A stretch of DNA of 64,000 bases from JBBIPZ01 sp037442505 [NCBI: Deltaproteobacteria bacterium] (GCA_037442505.1 JBBIPZ010000005.1:1-64000), one strand, 5' to 3'; shown: positions 36,325 to 44,761, counted from the stretch's first letter. Notes: generated by a model not told the origin, from the letters alone. Numbers and translations: made by a program.

Positions 36325-36578
36325 ACAAAATCTTCCTTTGCTGTAATTTCATGTTTTATGTCCCATACGAAATTTTCTGTATCAAGCTGTAACTGATACA
36401 GTTCACCGTTAGATATAACAGCAAAGTATAAAATCTGACTTCTGCCTTTCCTTTCTTCCCAACGATAAGTTATCTTGTCTATAAGGTATTTATTGTTATT
36501 CCATTCAAACCAGACAGGAGTTATCTTGCCAGCTTTAAATATAACCGCCACTTTGACAAATTTCTTTAACTGTCCCAT
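36321..36578 (-). CDS. Small conserved protein, first gene of the SOS operon
   Basis: An 85-residue basic protein with no signal or membrane segment. The middle (ITPVWFEWNNNKYLIDKITYRWEER, residues 19-43 as a landmark) followed by a beta-rich tail (YFAVISNGELYQLQLD) resembles the small DUF6504-type proteins encoded beside error-prone polymerases; this match is from memory. It overlaps dinB by ATGA and is transcribed from the LexA-controlled promoter. ATG 36578 coincides with the expected transcription start, so its message may be leaderless; GTG 36551 is a possible alternative start. It may help DinB, but no function is established here. Confidence 0.8.
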   Translation of the reverse strand: MGQLKKFVKVAVIFKAGKITPVWFEWNNNKYLIDKITYRWEERKGRSQILYFAVISNGELYQLQLDTENFVWDIKHEITAKEDFV

Positions 36579-36584
36579 AATCTA

Positions 36585-36613
36585 ATTTTACTGAACAAAT
36601 GTTCAGTTGTCAA
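36585..36613 (-). promoter_or_regulatory. SOS promoter with LexA box filling the -35/-10 spacer
   Basis: On the minus strand a consensus -35 TTGACA (36613-36608) and a -10 TAAAAT (36590-36585) are exactly 17 bases apart. The spacer consists of one base plus CTGAAC-N4-GTTCAG (36606-36591), a perfect 6-base inverted repeat that contains GAAC-N4-GTTC, the LexA recognition form of Gram-positive bacteria. A bound LexA dimer would block the polymerase directly. The ATG of the first gene is 6 bases past the -10. Confidence 0.88.
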
Positions 36614-36683
36614 TGTACAATTTACTTAAATTTACAAACTGAGTTACTTCAACAAATTAGAGATGAGTAGGGGAGATTTGTAG

Positions 36684-39032
36684 TTATGCTAATATTTCGC
36701 GAATCTTAGTTAGCAAATTATCAATTTTGAAAGGCTTGCTTATAAAATTTTTTGAGCCCTCTAAAATACCTCTCGCTACAAGTGATTCATCAGTATATCC
36801 AGACATAAACAAAAACTTAATGTCTATACCAGCCTCTTTAAATTTTTCTTCCAATTCCTTTCCACTCATATTTGGCATAACAATGTCAGTGATCACAAGA
36901 TCAATTTTTTGAGTAGTAGTTTTTATAAAATCAAGGGCTTTAGCTGGATTGTCATAGCTAATTACAGTATAACCTTGACCTCTCAGCGCAACTTCTAAAA
37001 AGTTTTTCAGTATATCGTTATCCTCTACTAAAAGGATAGTTTCTGTTCCACTAAGAAAGATAGGTTTTGCCTGTTTTTTTACCTCTGTAGTTGTTGCTTC
37101 CTTTGCAACGGGAAAGTATATCTTAAAAGTTGTTCCAATACCAACTTCACTATATAAGTGGATAGCGGCATTGTGGTCTTTTACTATTCCATACACTGTA
37201 GCCAATCCCAGTCCTGTTCCTTTTCCAACCTCTTTAGTAGTGAAAAAGGGTTCAAAAAGGCGACTTTTAACTTCATCAGTCATACCACAGCCCGTGTCTG
37301 TAACAGATAACATAACATATTCGCCTTGTTTAAGATCAATATAACCCTCTGCTACCGCTTCTGGTATATCAATTAATTTTGTCTCTATAATTAGTTTGCC
37401 ACCCTTTGGCATAGCATCACGTGCATTTACAGCTAAATTAAGTATTATCTGTTCAATCTGAGTTCGATCAGCAATGATAGGCTTTACTTTCTCGTCATTA
37501 ATTATTGTAAGAATTATATCTTCACCAATGATGCGCGTAAGCATTTTTTGAAAATCTAATACCACATCGTTAAGTTTTAAAAGTTCAAATTTTTGTGTCT
37601 TTGACCGGCTAAATAGCATAAGCTGTTGTATTAATCCTTTTGCTTTATCTGAAGCATCCAATATGGTTTTTACATATCCAGCAATTGTTTCTTCGCCTTT
37701 ACATTGCATCAGGATTAGCTCGGAAAAACCTACAATTGCACTCAGAAGGTTATTAAAGTCGTGGGCAATACCACCTGTTAGTCTTCCAATGGCTTCAAGT
37801 TTTTGAGCCTGTAGAAACTGAGATTCCAACTTCTTGCGCTCCGTTATATCAGTAGATATACACACAACACCAGTCAGGTTACCATCTTTGTTAAAAATAG
37901 GTGCTGCATTGGCAGATAGGGTAATTCTACCGCCATCTGGTTTTTCTAAGATAAACTGGGAAAATTTTATCGCATCTTTTCTTATCAAAGCCTTTATCAC
38001 AGGTATTTCTGAATACTGTAATGGATTACCAGATGTATCAAAAATCCTGAAGTTTAACTCACTGAATGTTTTGCCAACAACCTCTTTTTGTTCATATCCG
38101 GTGTCTTTAGAAAATGTCTGGTTGGCATAGATAGCTTTCCCATCTTTATCCAGAACTAATATGCCAGCTGGGCTTATGTTCATAATGCTTATTAATAGTT
38201 CCTTTTCTTTGTTTAATTTCTCTTCTAACAATTTCTTTTCCGTTATATCTGTCCAAGTACCAATTATCTCAACAATATCTCCGGCATCATTTTTTATAGC
38301 TCTTAATTCATCATGGATCCACAAATAATTTCCATCCTTAGCTCTGAATCTGTATTCATGGCTAAATTCACCTTTTTTAAATAAAACATCTAAAACTTTT
38401 AACGTTTCTTCTCTATCTTCTGGATGAACATTATTAAACCACCAGTCGGGAGAAAGAGTTTCTGATGGATCATAACCTGTAAACCATTTGATATTTTCAC
38501 TGATCCATACTGGGATAAATTTTTTTTCTCTTACCTCTAAAGAGTAAGTGATTGAAGGACTCGAACCTAAAAAATGCCTGAATTTTCTGGCAAGTTCTTT
38601 GTATTTTAGTTCACTTATCTGGAGTTGCTGAAGATATATTAACTTTTCACTTTCGAGCTTTTTCTTCTCTATAACATCCTTTATTGTATGTGGTAGAGCA
38701 TTAATATGCTTTTTTAACACATAGTCGTCCGCACCCGCTTTAAGGCATTTTACTGCTACTTCTTCGTTTATAGAACCAGTTAGTACAACAAAAGGAATAT
38801 TGATATCTAAATCTTTGCAGATATTTAAAACGTCAAGTGCCGTAAAGCCTACTAAATTATAGTCTGAAACAATAACATCAGGATTGAAGTTTTTAATAGC
38901 ATCGGCAATCTCATTAATCTTCACAATTGCTTTGTATTCAATTAAAAATCCTTCTCTTTTTAATGATTCTTCTGCAATCACAACATCATCTTCGTTGTCT
39001 TCGATAAAGAGAATCTTTATAGGTTGGTTCAC
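36684..39032 (-). CDS. Hybrid histidine kinase, receiver-PAS-PAS-kinase-receiver
   Basis: A 782-residue soluble kinase (no membrane segments). It has an N-terminal receiver (1-120, D57 in VIVSDYNLVGF), PAS/PAC domains at about 150-272 and 278-400, a kinase core with H424 (GGIAHDFNNLL), ATPase boxes (NLAVNARDAM, TDTGCGM, GKGTGLGLATVYG) and a C-terminal receiver with D716 (VITDIVMPNMSG). It is the last gene of the leftward operon that begins with the KaiC-like ATPase and overlaps the previous kinase by one base. Receivers at both ends suggest it takes phosphate from one partner and passes it to another. No output regulator follows it. Confidence 0.93.
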   Translation of the reverse strand: MNQPIKILFIEDNEDDVVIAEESLKREGFLIEYKAIVKINEIADAIKNFNPDVIVSDYNLVGFTALDVLNICKDLDINIPFVVLTGSINEEVAVKCLKAGADDYVLKKHINALPHTIKDVIEKKKLESEKLIYLQQLQISELKYKELARKFRHFLGSSPSITYSLEVREKKFIPVWISENIKWFTGYDPSETLSPDWWFNNVHPEDREETLKVLDVLFKKGEFSHEYRFRAKDGNYLWIHDELRAIKNDAGDIVEIIGTWTDITEKKLLEEKLNKEKELLISIMNISPAGILVLDKDGKAIYANQTFSKDTGYEQKEVVGKTFSELNFRIFDTSGNPLQYSEIPVIKALIRKDAIKFSQFILEKPDGGRITLSANAAPIFNKDGNLTGVVCISTDITERKKLESQFLQAQKLEAIGRLTGGIAHDFNNLLSAIVGFSELILMQCKGEETIAGYVKTILDASDKAKGLIQQLMLFSRSKTQKFELLKLNDVVLDFQKMLTRIIGEDIILTIINDEKVKPIIADRTQIEQIILNLAVNARDAMPKGGKLIIETKLIDIPEAVAEGYIDLKQGEYVMLSVTDTGCGMTDEVKSRLFEPFFTTKEVGKGTGLGLATVYGIVKDHNAAIHLYSEVGIGTTFKIYFPVAKEATTTEVKKQAKPIFLSGTETILLVEDNDILKNFLEVALRGQGYTVISYDNPAKALDFIKTTTQKIDLVITDIVMPNMSGKELEEKFKEAGIDIKFLFMSGYTDESLVARGILEGSKNFISKPFKIDNLLTKIREILA

Positions 39033-40075
39033 TATCGCCTCTCTAAAAATTCTAAGATAAAGGTGGTACCAGAGTCTTTTGATACTACTTTAATTGAACC
39101 AGCAAGCATGTCAACACATTTTTTAACAATAGTAAGTCCAAGTCCTGTCCCGGGATATTCCTTGTCTGTGTGAAGTCTATAAAAGGGCTTAAAGATCTCT
39201 TCTATCTTAGCATCGGGGATTCCTATACCGTTATCACTTACTTCAATTATCGTGTATTCGCCTCTGCGTAAACCGTTAATTTCAATAACAGGCCTCTTGC
39301 CAGATTCTACAAATTTTATACCATTTTCAATCAGGTTTTTTAGTATTAGCTTTATAAGTTTTTCATCAGTGTTAAATTGGATATCCTGTAACACAGTTAC
39401 AGTCGCCCCTGTCTTATCAAGAATAATATCATTTTCTTCAAGAACTGCCCGAACCAAATATTTAAGGGACAGTGTTTGTTTAACAATACCTTTACAGCCT
39501 ACTGACATAAAGGTGTGGATAGCATCCTGCATATCGTTCATTTTTGTAATAGCCCTTAAAATTCTTTCTAAATAATCTTTGTGTGTATCAGAAAGCAGTT
39601 CATAACAGTCTTGTTTTAGATAGGATGCAAAGGTTTCTATCGATCTTAACGGTGCCTTGAGGTCGTGTCCAATGGCATGTGCCAGTATTTCCATCTCTTC
39701 AAGCCTATTTTTAATCTCCACTGAATATCTCCTTGTCGTTAAAAGCATTTCTATTCGTGCCAATAACTCAATCTTTTCTATAGGTGTAACTATTATATCA
39801 TCTATAACCTTCCAAAGATACCTTGTTGTGTAGCCAATATCCTGTCTGGTCGTGATAAACAAAAAAGGTAAAAAGACAGGATTTGATTCATATTTCAGCA
39901 ATTTAATTTTAACCTGTAATAAATCTAACGAAACTCCATCAACAATAGCCAAGTCAAACTGCTTTGATAAACTATCTTCAGGGGCTAAAGCCAAAATTTC
40001 GTATCTATCGCTTAACATATCTGTCATAAGTTTTTTATTTTGCTCGTTACTTACTAACAGGGCAATCTTTTTCAT
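39032..40075 (-). CDS. Histidine kinase with degenerate N-terminal receiver
   Basis: A 347-residue cytosolic kinase. Residues 1-118 have the receiver fold but lack its chemistry: the acidic pair is replaced (LLVSNEQ) and the conserved Lys-Pro is Thr-Pro (IIVTPIE), although an Asp (AIVDG) remains. The kinase part has H137 (AIGHDLKAPLRS, the form seen in bacteriophytochrome-type kinases) and ATPase boxes (NLIENGIKF, VSDNGIGI, GTGLGLTIVKK). It is nine bases downstream of the small pseudo-receiver and overlaps the hybrid kinase start. This HDLKAP type often works with KaiC-like or phytochrome sensors. Confidence 0.9.
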   Translation of the reverse strand: MKKIALLVSNEQNKKLMTDMLSDRYEILALAPEDSLSKQFDLAIVDGVSLDLLQVKIKLLKYESNPVFLPFLFITTRQDIGYTTRYLWKVIDDIIVTPIEKIELLARIEMLLTTRRYSVEIKNRLEEMEILAHAIGHDLKAPLRSIETFASYLKQDCYELLSDTHKDYLERILRAITKMNDMQDAIHTFMSVGCKGIVKQTLSLKYLVRAVLEENDIILDKTGATVTVLQDIQFNTDEKLIKLILKNLIENGIKFVESGKRPVIEINGLRRGEYTIIEVSDNGIGIPDAKIEEIFKPFYRLHTDKEYPGTGLGLTIVKKCVDMLAGSIKVVSKDSGTTFILEFLERR

Positions 40076-40084
40076 AGCGCGTGC

Positions 40085-40450
40085 CTAAATCATTGCTTTT
40101 ATTAACTCTTTCAGATGTTCAGGAGCTAAAGGTTTTTCTATAATAGAGCTACCTTTTTGTAGTAACTCCTTTTTGCTTTTAATGTCTAACTTAGGCGAAT
40201 ATATGATTATAAAAGGGATATCTTTATCTTCTAAAGAACCAAAAAGTTTGATTATCTCTTTGGAAAAACCAGAAACATCGCAAAGAGCAAGATTAATTTT
40301 TCTGTTAGTTATAATGTCTTCAAAATCATGTATATTCTCTGCTGTCAATAGGTTATATTCTTCATTTTTTAAGAATCTGCATAGCAACTCAAGGTTTTTT
40401 TTATTTGAGTTTACTACCAATAATATTTTATCAAAATTGTTATTAATCAT
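40085..40450 (-). CDS. Stand-alone receiver-like protein with altered active site
   Basis: A 121-residue single receiver domain. The fold pattern is good (KILLVVNSNKKNLELLCRFL, INLALCDVSGF, IPFIIIYSP, IIEKPLAPEHLKELI). The magnesium-binding acidic residues at the end of strand one are replaced by Asn-Ser-Asn, while the candidate phospho-acceptor (CDVSG) and the Lys-Pro remain. Phosphorylation is therefore doubtful and it may act as a protein-interaction module. It overlaps the KaiC-like gene by eight bases and leads into the kinase gene, so it probably links the ATPase to the kinase. Confidence 0.8.
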   Translation of the reverse strand: MINNNFDKILLVVNSNKKNLELLCRFLKNEEYNLLTAENIHDFEDIITNRKINLALCDVSGFSKEIIKLFGSLEDKDIPFIIIYSPKLDIKSKKELLQKGSSIIEKPLAPEHLKELIKAMI

Positions 40451-41873
40451 CCCAATCTGGCGTTCCTTTAAGAATTCCTCTAAGGTTTACGAGAGGGACG
40501 CCAACCTTAATCCCATCTTTTGTTATCTCCAACTCCCTCAAAGTTTTTTCAAAATCGGAAAGTCGCTTTTTTAGTATACCAATTGCCTTTTTTAGTTGAC
40601 CTTTGATTTCGATGTATCGTAGAAACACAATATTGTCAGCTAAATAACTTATCCCGTGCTCTGTTGCTTTAAAATCACCTGTTATTAATTCTGTTTCGTT
40701 GATAATTAAAACTGTAACACCCTTTAGTATTAATGACTTACACAGTGAATGTAGCCTTTGTTGTAGTTCACTACCGCCCCCCATAGCAAGTCTATATCCG
40801 TGAATGCTATCAATCATTACTAAATTAAGATTATACATTTCTACATCCTTTCTAACCTTGTCTGAAAATTCATCAGCAGAGTATAACAAAGGCTCAATAA
40901 ACTCTAATCTTAGTGTTCCCTTTTTAATCATTTCCTTGATAGGTATCTTAATCAACTCGCATCGTTGTGTGAATATGTTAACATTCTCTTCGAATAGATA
41001 TATTGCTGAGTTTTCTCCTCTTGCTGCTGTTTCTTTAGCAAACTGTGTCCCGAGAGTAGTTTTACCTGTACCAGAAGGACCCGTTATAATTGTAATAGTA
41101 TTCTTTTCTATTCCCCCCATTAAAAGTTCATCAATTTCTGGTATACCAGAGGATATTACCTGCCTTTCAACCTCAGGGTAAATTTCTTTCGGGATAATAT
41201 TAGGAAATACTGAAATACCATTTTCCGTAATCTTGACAGTATGTTTACCTTTTAAAAAATCTGAGCCTCTATATTTTGAGATTTCAATTGATCTACCTTT
41301 TTCAGTAGAGAAAGAAAGGGTTATTATACCATCACAAATAAACATAAGGTCATCGTCAGGTGCATCATGGCTATGTTCAGATGTGAAAAGGACAGTAATT
41401 CCATTTTCCTTGATAAATCTCAAAAATGATAAAACCTGCCTTCTATAGTTATAAACATCTGTTGCAAGGTAACGTAGCTGAGTCATCGAATCTATAAAAA
41501 CCCTTTTTGGTTTGAGTGTTTCTGTAGTTTCGACAATCTTTGTCGTCACAGGCTGTCTTTCTACATCAGCGGGAGAAAAGATGTCATAGGTTTCGACTTT
41601 AGAGAAAAACTTACTTTCTGGACTTAAGTCCAAGAAATTTAAGCCATCAATGTCTAAGTTAAGGCTTTTAATATTGTTACGTATATTTTTTTCTGTTTCT
41701 GATAATGTTATAAATAAAACAGTCTCATTATTTTTTATACCTGCGAGCAAAAAATGAATCCCTAAGATAGTTTTTCCGCAACCGGATGCACCACGTACAA
41801 GATATGCCTTTTCTGGCAAAAGACCGCCCAACAGTATCTCATCTAAGCCTGATATACCAGTGGATAATTTCAT
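40443..41873 (-). CDS. KaiC-like double-domain ATPase
   Basis: A 476-residue protein with two RecA/KaiC domains, as in cyanobacterial KaiC. Walker A motifs lie at 28-35 (GASGCGKT) and 265-272 (GPSGTGKT), and the second domain has the paired catalytic glutamates E295/E296 (LFEEN). The CII end (YIEIKGQLKKAIGILKKR, then GILKGTPDWDD) is typical. At the KaiC autophosphorylation sites I align S409 with KaiC S431, but Y410 with T432, and T404 with T426. No kaiA or kaiB gene is in the window. The three genes after it encode a pseudo-receiver and two kinases, so it probably sets the activity of a kinase relay, perhaps in response to ATP state or time. The start follows a GGTGGAGGA site. Confidence 0.9.
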   Translation of the reverse strand: MKLSTGISGLDEILLGGLLPEKAYLVRGASGCGKTILGIHFLLAGIKNNETVLFITLSETEKNIRNNIKSLNLDIDGLNFLDLSPESKFFSKVETYDIFSPADVERQPVTTKIVETTETLKPKRVFIDSMTQLRYLATDVYNYRRQVLSFLRFIKENGITVLFTSEHSHDAPDDDLMFICDGIITLSFSTEKGRSIEISKYRGSDFLKGKHTVKITENGISVFPNIIPKEIYPEVERQVISSGIPEIDELLMGGIEKNTITIITGPSGTGKTTLGTQFAKETAARGENSAIYLFEENVNIFTQRCELIKIPIKEMIKKGTLRLEFIEPLLYSADEFSDKVRKDVEMYNLNLVMIDSIHGYRLAMGGGSELQQRLHSLCKSLILKGVTVLIINETELITGDFKATEHGISYLADNIVFLRYIEIKGQLKKAIGILKKRLSDFEKTLRELEITKDGIKVGVPLVNLRGILKGTPDWDD

Positions 41874-41907
41874 AGGTTTCCTCCACCTATCAATTATTTA
41901 TATTTTG

Positions 41908-41935
41908 ATAATACCGCAAATATTAATGTTGTCAA
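41908..41935 (-). promoter_or_regulatory. Promoter of the KaiC-kinase operon
   Basis: Minus strand TTGACA (41935-41930) and TATTAT (41913-41908) are 16 bases apart. Transcription would start near 41901, giving a leader of about 28 bases that contains the GGTGGAGGA ribosome site. The rest of the gap to 42137 shows no other clear signal. Confidence 0.6.
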
Positions 41936-42136
41936 ATAATTTTTAAATTTTTTAAGATTGTGATTTCTAAAAGCTTCCCCTTCTTTGACAAAAAGTGGGA
42001 AAGGGGGATTTTATTTTTTACAAATCATTTATTTGATTAATTCATATAAAAGTGGTGTTGTTAGAGTTATTAAATAAGCGACATTTTTTTTAGTGGTGTT
42101 TTAGTTTTTTTTGATACTAAACTCTGGAGCGTATTT

Positions 42137-42798
42137 ATGAAAAAATTTATTATTTTGATTTTTGTTGCTTTTTTTGTTAACAGTTGTGCTACATTTGATG
42201 TGCAAATTAATGGCAAATTTGATAAAGAACCGATAAAAAATATTAACGCAAAAAAAGTTAACGTATTGTTTGTTTTCAGACATACCAAGCTACTTGAGGG
42301 ACTTGACGCAATTCCCAAGCTCGTTTCTCCATCCTTTGCGTTAAAAGACTTTAACGACATTTTCCTTGATGCTTTAAAAGAGTTTTCAAATATTCAAGGA
42401 TATGACTTCTTACAGAAACATCTAAAGATATAGAATGGTCTGATAAAGCAAAACGAAAAGAGACTTTAAAGAAAAATAATAGCTATACCATAGAAACAAC
42501 TATTTTGAAGAAAGAATCGTTTACAAGGAACTTTTTGGGAGGTTTTGTTTCTTTAGTTACTCTTTCCTTAGTTCCAGTGTCGTATCCAAAAGAATACTAT
42601 GTTACAGCAAAGGTTTATGATGCTTCGGGAACATTGTTAAAAGAGTATAATAGAAGTGGATTTGTTAAAGATTGGGTTCAACTTGTTATGTTGTACTATT
42701 ATCCATCTCACACACCAGAAAAAGCTACTGAAGAGCTTTATTCAACTATGCTACATGATATTTTTAGGGAGATTGAATACGATAAATTATTAATTTAA
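42137..42798 (+). pseudogene. Lipoprotein gene interrupted by a one-base deletion
   Basis: From ATG 42137 a lipoprotein begins (MKKFIILIFVAFFVNSC, lipidation cysteine C17) and runs to QGYDFL, then goes out of frame to a stop at 42433. Another frame continues without interruption from there: TETSKDIEWSDKAKRK, then KESFTRNFLGGFVSLV, EYYVTAKVYDASGTLLKEYN and WVQLVMLYYYP to the stop at 42798. One missing A near 42411-42415 (TTACAG for TTAACAG) reconciles both into a protein of about 220 residues. The intact protein would be a periplasm-facing outer- or inner-membrane lipoprotein with a short hydrophobic stretch. I do not recognise the family. It may be a sequencing error or a recent pseudogene, since the second part still reads as a clean protein. 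Confidence 0.72.
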
Positions 42799-42940
42799 AG
42801 AATCAAAAAAAACGAATAGTTGTACTTTATTTTTTTGTTGTTCAATAAGCTGGCAAATCAATATATCCAATATTTGCATTCCATCTTGCAAAAAATAAAA
42901 GCTTATGAAAAATTTTTTTTTGATGTAATATTTTTAAATT

Positions 42941-44599
42941 ATGGATAAATTTTTTAAAAATATTTTAACACCGATTATTGTTTTAAATTCAAATGGTGAA
43001 GTTATATTTTTTTCTAAAAAGGCTAAAAGTCTACTTGATGTTAACGAATTAAGCCAAAATGAGAAGCAAATTTTTCATGATTGTGATTTAGATTCTTTTA
43101 AAATCGTAGATTTTAATGGCAAATCTTTAATAGTTTACTGTCATAAATTGGCTTTTGGTAATGATTATTTTACACTATCTCATCTTTTCCTGCTTTCTTA
43201 TTTTGAAGAGAAGATTGTTAAAAATACCGATTGTTATAAAAATGTGATTAAAGATTTAGAATCAATAATTGAAAACGCCTATGATGGTTTATATATAACT
43301 GACGGTAAGGCCAATACCTTAAGAGTAAACGTAGCGTATGAAAGGATAACGGGTATAAAAAGAGAAGAAGTGGTTGGTAAAAATATGAAAGAACTGGTCG
43401 AAAAAGGGGTTTATAACCGCTCAGTAACACTGGAAGTTCTTGAAAAAAAGAAAATTATTACCTTTGTACAGGAAGTAAAAACGGGTAAAAAGGTTATAGT
43501 TACGGGAAATCCCATTTTTAATGAAAAGGGGGAGATAGAAAAAGTTGTGACTACAGTGAGAGATATAACAGAATTAGTTGAACTCAAAGACCAGCTTCAT
43601 GAAAGAGAGTTAGAGCTTAACTGCTATAAAGAAGAACTTGAAAAAATTAAAACATATATGGAGGTAGATGTAAGTTTTGTAACCCTTTCAAAGGCAATGA
43701 ATGATGTTATTGAAAGGGCATACAAAGCTGCTCACTTTGACTCAAACATCTTAATTACTGGAGAGTCGGGAACGGGCAAAGGTTCTCTGTCGAAATTAAT
43801 ACATAACTGGAGTTATAGAAAAAATGGTCCTTTTATTAAGCTAAACTGTGCTGCCATACCTGAAAATCTTTTTGAAAGCGAGTTGTTTGGTTATGAGCCG
43901 GGTGCATTTTCCGGAGCGAGCAATAAAGGCAAAAAAGGGTTATTAGAAATGGCAAACGGTGGCACTCTTTTTTTAGATGAAATTGGTGATATGCCCCTTA
44001 ATTTGCAATCAAAACTATTACAGGTTATTGAAGAAAAGGAGATGATTAGATTAGGTTCTACAAAGCCAATAAAATTGGATATCAGGATAATTGCTGCTAC
44101 CAACCAGGATATAAAATTATTGATAGCAGAAAAAAAATTCAGACAGGATCTTTTCTATCGCATAAGTACAGTCTGGTTGAATTTAAAACCATTGAGAGAA
44201 AGAAAAGAAGATATAATACCACTGGCATTACATTTTTTAGAAAATTTGAACAAGAAATATAACTTAAGCAAGTCTATAACACCTGAGGCTTTGAAAACTC
44301 TTACGCAATATGATTTCCCTGGAAATGTGAGAGAGCTTTCTAATATTATTGAACAGGCCTTTTTGATGAGTGAAGATGGTTTTATAAGAGAAGGTGATCT
44401 GCCTCAAAACGTAAAGAAAATTGAAGAATTTAGCTTATTAAATGAAGGTGACTTAAAGAAGATGCTAAATGACATTGAAATAAAGACTTTAAAAGCTGCA
44501 GTAGAAAAGTATGGAAGTACGAGAAAGGCAGCAAAATATCTTAATATCAGCCAGAGTTCTATAGTTAGAAAACTTAAAAAGTTATCTAATGATGCATAA
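42941..44599 (+). CDS. PAS-domain sigma-54 activator with GAFSGA loop
   Basis: A 552-residue transcription activator with sensory PAS domains instead of a receiver: a first PAS-like region at about 1-95, a clear PAS at 105-225 (ENAYDGLYITDGKANTLRVN), a coiled linker, the AAA+ sigma-54 domain (Walker A GESGTGKG, FLDEIGDMPL, FRQDLFYRIST) and a C-terminal helix-turn-helix (STRKAAKYLNISQSSIVRKLKKL) of the TyrR-like kind. The sigma-54-contacting loop is G321-A-F-S-G-A rather than GAFTGA; serine keeps the hydroxyl and may be active. Inverted repeats overlapping and following its stop, and a -24/-12 promoter beyond, make the transporter/oxidoreductase operon at 44762 its likely target. It probably binds a small metabolite rather than receiving phosphate. 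Confidence 0.92.
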   Translation: MDKFFKNILTPIIVLNSNGEVIFFSKKAKSLLDVNELSQNEKQIFHDCDLDSFKIVDFNGKSLIVYCHKLAFGNDYFTLSHLFLLSYFEEKIVKNTDCYKNVIKDLESIIENAYDGLYITDGKANTLRVNVAYERITGIKREEVVGKNMKELVEKGVYNRSVTLEVLEKKKIITFVQEVKTGKKVIVTGNPIFNEKGEIEKVVTTVRDITELVELKDQLHERELELNCYKEELEKIKTYMEVDVSFVTLSKAMNDVIERAYKAAHFDSNILITGESGTGKGSLSKLIHNWSYRKNGPFIKLNCAAIPENLFESELFGYEPGAFSGASNKGKKGLLEMANGGTLFLDEIGDMPLNLQSKLLQVIEEKEMIRLGSTKPIKLDIRIIAATNQDIKLLIAEKKFRQDLFYRISTVWLNLKPLRERKEDIIPLALHFLENLNKKYNLSKSITPEALKTLTQYDFPGNVRELSNIIEQAFLMSEDGFIREGDLPQNVKKIEEFSLLNEGDLKKMLNDIEIKTLKAAVEKYGSTRKAAKYLNISQSSIVRKLKKLSNDA

Positions 44600-44627
44600 A
44601 AGCATCGATTTGATGCAAATATGCATC
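44591..44627. promoter_or_regulatory. Enhancer-like cluster of GATGC/GCATC inverted repeats
   Basis: Four half sites lie in a row: GATGC (44591), GCATC (44602), GATGCA (44612) and TGCATC (44622). The last two form the perfect repeat GATGCA-N4-TGCATC, the first two GATGC-N6-GCATC. They begin inside the last codons of the activator gene, about 80-115 bases upstream of the -24/-12 element, the normal distance for sigma-54 enhancer sites. They are the natural binding sites for the 42941 activator. Confidence 0.7.
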
Positions 44628-44705
44628 GAAAACTCACTTTTAAATGCTTCTTTAGAAAGCGCAACTAATTGAAAAAAATAAAACATTTTTTTAGAAATTT
44701 TGTTA

Positions 44706-44721
44706 TGGCATATATATTGCG
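44706..44721 (+). promoter_or_regulatory. Sigma-54 (-24/-12) promoter of the liv/oxidoreductase operon
   Basis: TGGCA (44706-44710) and TTGC (44717-44720) are spaced as in the sigma-54 consensus TGGCAC-N5-TTGC, with exactly ten bases between the invariant GG and GC. Transcription should start near 44732, about 30 bases before ATG 44762. The rpoN gene is in the same window. Confidence 0.87.
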
Positions 44722-44761
44722 TTTATATTGGGTGCTAAAAATATTTAAGGGATGAGAGAGT

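Noticed and set aside
40443-41873. A full cyanobacterial-type circadian clock
   Set aside because: Only a KaiC-like protein is present. There is no kaiA or kaiB, and one of the two key phospho-site residues is changed.
44591-44627. CRISPR-like repeat
   Set aside because: The repeated words are 5-6 bases, palindromic and spaced a few bases apart next to a sigma-54 promoter; they fit activator sites. No CRISPR array was seen anywhere in the window.
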